From: Roseateles noduli
GTDB taxonomy: Bacteria > Pseudomonadota > Gammaproteobacteria > Burkholderiales > Burkholderiaceae_C
Length of the DNA stretch: 64,000 bases
Assembly: GCA_002205125.1 (NCBI GenBank)
Contig: NIOE01000016.1
Span: 124,001 to 188,000, forward strand
Direction: 5' to 3'
The number at the start of each line of letters is the position of its first letter. The first letter of the stretch is position 1. Made by a program: the position numbers and the translations under genes. Below are positions 63,433-64,000 of this stretch, piece after piece. The notes beneath the pieces were generated by a model. That model saw nothing but the letters and a program-made list of their open reading frames with translations, was not told the DNA's origin and made no database searches.

Positions 63433-64000
63433 TCATGGCGGCAGTGCGGCGGATGTCTTCGCCTCGAATCGGACGTCCGACACAGGGGGCACAGACGGCT
63501 CGGGCGGCATTGTCGTCGTCGGCGCGGCGGGCTCCCGGCTCAGCAGCAGCACCGCCGGCAGGCCCACCGCCACGATCAGCAGCGCCGCCAGCGCGCCGTG
63601 CTCGTAGCTGCCGCGCGCGGCTTCGGCGTAGAGCAGCGTCGGCAGTGTCTCCACGTTGGCGGGCCGCAGCAGCAGCGACGCGGGCAGCTCCTTCATCACG
63701 TCAATAAAGACCAGCAAGGCACTCGCGGTGAGCGCCGGACGCAGCAGCGGAAGATGCACGCGCCGCAGCGTGTTGAACGGCGTCTCGCCGAGGCTGCGCG
63801 CGACCTGCTCCAGCGGCGCCGGCAGACGCGCCAGTCCCGCCTCGACGCTGCCGATCGGCAAGGCGAGGAAGCGCATCGCGCAAGCCACGACGAGCACCGC
63901 GCCGAGGCTCATCAGCGGCAGGCCCGGCAGGCCGAGCGCCCCGGCGATCCAGCCGTCCACGGCCAGCGCCGGCGGCAGCAGGCCGATCGCCAGGACCGTG
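63433..64000 (-). CDS. Fbp/Afu-type ABC transporter permease (5' end beyond window)
   Basis: The frame stays open to the window edge; about 189 codons are seen. The visible part has membrane helices and the coupling motif 'VARSLGETPFNTLRRVHLP', followed by 'ALTASALLVFIDVMKELPAS' (EAA-loop and helix of ferric-iron FbpB or thiamine-type permeases). It probably imports Fe(III) with the ATPase downstream; a binding protein gene is not seen. A GTG at 63960 is only an internal codon. Confidence 0.85.
   Translation of the reverse strand, partial: TVLAIGLLPPALAVDGWIAGALGLPGLPLMSLGAVLVVACAMRFLALPIGSVEAGLARLPAPLEQVARSLGETPFNTLRRVHLPLLRPALTASALLVFIDVMKELPASLLLRPANVETLPTLLYAEAARGSYEHGALAALLIVAVGLPAVLLLSREPAAPTTTMPPEPSVPPVSDVRFEAKTSAALPP

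Noticed and set aside
63433-63960. A complete permease gene starting at GTG 63960
   Set aside because: The frame continues unbroken to the window edge and the visible part lacks the N-terminal membrane segments.

Overview
The window is GC-rich (by eye about two thirds G+C), gene-dense, and carries gene families typical of Burkholderiales: a Bug-type periplasmic binding protein, DUF3331 and DUF1348 proteins, many LysR regulators and several aromatic, organic-acid and sugar-acid catabolic units. The content suggests a free-living soil, water or plant-associated betaproteobacterium, perhaps of the Roseateles/Mitsuaria/Rubrivivax type. That placement is an inference from gene content, not a phylogeny. 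No rRNA, tRNA, CRISPR array, transposase or integrase was seen.

Layout, left half. 1-2.3 kb: the end of a TonB-dependent receptor, a PepSY membrane protein and Fur. 2.37-2.63 kb: a compact SOS-type unit with a LexA box inside a promoter, a 36-codon hydrophobic peptide and a strong terminator. 2.7-6.5 kb: a LysR regulator divergent from a PdxI-like pyridoxal reductase, then a 2-hydroxyacid dehydrogenase and a glutathione transferase. 6.5-11 kb: a phosphonate operon (phnD-phnC-phnE, Fe-dependent alcohol dehydrogenase, phnX). 11-16.6 kb: a secreted PAN-domain phosphodiesterase, a LysR regulator, and an ABC transporter with a double permease. 16.7-19 kb: a HEAT-repeat protein and a decayed ImmA/IrrE-DUF4411 toxin locus. 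19.3-28.2 kb: a full malonate decarboxylase cluster (mdcR, mdcACDEGBH, MatC-type carrier).

Middle. 28.25-28.4 kb: an element with 22-bp inverted ends. 28.4-33.2 kb: DUF3331, TetR, a thioredoxin-like protein, and an OmpR-type regulator and kinase separated by a DsbA-fold isomerase gene. 33.2-33.7 kb: gene-free, holding three direct copies of a 103-bp repeat. 33.7-38.2 kb: an exported FAH-fold protein, a TetR/DUF1348 pair with a duplicated operator, and the pobR/pobA pair. 38.2-44 kb: an NAD operon (pncA-pncB-nadE-nadM) divergent from its likely repressor nrtR, with paired palindromes between them.

Right end. 44-46 kb: an exported alpha/beta hydrolase and a PEP-mutase/isocitrate-lyase family enzyme. 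46.2-49.6 kb: a second TonB receptor plus PepSY pair behind a likely Fur box. 49.5-53.8 kb: a 941-residue multi-pass protein with hydrolase motifs and an unrecognised 367-residue protein. 53.7-61 kb: a LysR regulator divergent from a sugar-diacid (hexarate) operon. 61-64 kb: CorA, a GNAT acetyltransferase, and an Fbp-type ABC transporter cut by the window end.

The most unusual items are the LexA-controlled mini-gene, the 103-bp triplicated repeat, the 22-bp inverted-repeat element, an NadM whose HxGH motif reads HLGQ, and the phosphonate operon that pairs an alcohol dehydrogenase with phnX but has no phnW.
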